Shown piece after piece: positions 63,689 through 64,000 of a DNA stretch of 64,000 nt. Each line of letters starts with the position of its first letter. Position 1 is the first letter of the stretch. The notes under the pieces were generated by a model. It was not told where the DNA came from and made no database searches. It was given only the letters and a program-made list of their open reading frames with translations. The position numbers were made by a program, and so were the translations under genes. The DNA comes from Lachnospiraceae bacterium (GTDB taxonomy: Bacteria > Bacillota_A > Clostridia > Lachnospirales > Lachnospiraceae), in contig JAFQCI010000148.1 of the NCBI GenBank assembly GCA_017416505.1, positions 1 to 64,000 on the forward strand, written 5' to 3'.

Positions 63689-64000
63689 TTATTCTTCATC
63701 AAGTTTTAAGACACTCATAAATGCCTGTTGTGGAATTTCCACGTTTCCTACCTGACGCATTCGTTTCTTTCCTTCTTTTTGTTTCTCTAACAGCTTTCTC
63801 TTACGGCTGATATCTCCACCGTAACACTTCGCTAATACGTCTTTTCGCATAGCTTTTACAGTTTCTCTGGCAATTACCTTGCTTCCAATGGCTGCCTGAA
63901 TCGGTATTTCAAACAAATGTCTCGGAATTTCTTCTTTTAATTTTTCACACATTTTTCTTCCACGTTCATATGCAGTAGAAGCATGTATGATGAAGGATAG
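63689..64000 (-). CDS. lepA: Elongation factor 4 (LepA), C-terminal part
   Basis: Only the last 104 residues are inside the window. The frame is open to the right edge, so the 5' part is cut off by the window, not by a mutation. Visible sequence starts [16 protein letters not shown], then [62 protein letters not shown] (given in pieces), which is the EF4-specific C-terminal domain. The protein back-translocates or assists ribosomes under stress. Confidence 0.95.
   Translation of the reverse strand, partial: LSFIIHASTAYERGRKMCEKLKEEIPRHLFEIPIQAAIGSKVIARETVKAMRKDVLAKCYGGDISRKRKLLEKQKEGKKRMRQVGNVEIPQQAFMSVLKLDEE

Noticed and set aside
63953..64000. Start of a small separate gene at the right edge
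   Set aside because: The frame stays open to the edge and the residues match the LepA C-terminal domain, so it is a window-truncated lepA.

Overview
The window reads as chromosomal DNA of a low-GC, spore-forming Firmicute, most likely a Lachnospiraceae member (Clostridia). The evidence is the low GC content, AGGAGG-type ribosome binding sites, a sporulation sigma factor of the SigK/SigE type, a HrcA/CIRCE heat-shock operon, a glutaminyl-tRNA synthetase, a DUF5057 surface protein next to type IV pilus genes, and two gene orders that match Bacillus/Clostridia core synteny. The species cannot be fixed from sequence alone. Almost everything is on the minus strand. The plus strand carries only a GGDEF-EAL gene at the left edge, a lone DUF4143 ATPase (16973-18265) and a small HPr-like gene (52861-53094). 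I saw no tRNA, rRNA, CRISPR array or transposase.

Layout, left to right. 0.1-2.5 kb: a membrane c-di-GMP synthase/phosphodiesterase. 2.6-16.6 kb: mostly housekeeping and small conserved genes (disordered basic protein, GH13 amylase-type enzyme, TrmH methyltransferase, DnaE, DUF5662, YlmH, AI-2E-type permease, YfbR-type 5'-nucleotidase, permuted NlpC/P60-like protein, DUF2225, GlnS). 16.9-18.3 kb: the isolated ATPase. 18.3-23.2 kb: flotillin, NfeD-like protein and a MacB/FtsX-type ABC transporter. 23.6-25.3 kb: a 7TM-GGDEF cyclase.

25.4-45.1 kb: a complete Gram-positive type IV pilus locus, transcribed right to left as pilB, pilT, pilC, major pilin, minor pilin, prepilin peptidase, pilM-pilN fusion, pilO-like, pilV-like, pilX-like, two more prepilins, and finally a 1759-residue secreted DUF5057 protein. 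A promoter precedes pilC, hairpins flank the major pilin gene, and a terminator closes the locus. The GGDEF gene next to it suggests, but does not prove, c-di-GMP control.

45.2-51.3 kb: sigK followed by a block that matches the Bacillus yrzL-yrrK-yrzB-yrrL-yrrM-yrrO order (IreB, RuvX, DUF1292, RNase J, YlbF, MltG-like stub, TrmR, U32 protease). 51.4-64.0 kb: lepA-hemW-hrcA-grpE-dnaK-dnaJ-prmA-rsmE-(cysteine desulfurase-thiI-HPr-like)-mtaB, again the Bacillus order with a tRNA-thiolation pair and an HPr paralogue inserted. A perfect CIRCE operator sits before hrcA.

The most unusual signal not explained by genes is a family of palindromic intergenic elements whose ends are GTTACTGT / ACAGTAAC. 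They range from a 16-bp form in which both ends abut, through short hairpins, to two nearly identical copies of about 142 bp (10923-11063 and 23226-23368) containing several stem-loops, one with a conserved RCAAG loop. One copy forms the last codons and stop of mtaB. This looks like a non-autonomous mobile (MITE-like) or RNA-processing repeat family. Other oddities are an HPr homologue without the phosphorylatable histidine segment, an MltG homologue with no catalytic domain, a GlnRS with an ITGKR signature loop, and repeated strand motifs inside the giant DUF5057 protein.
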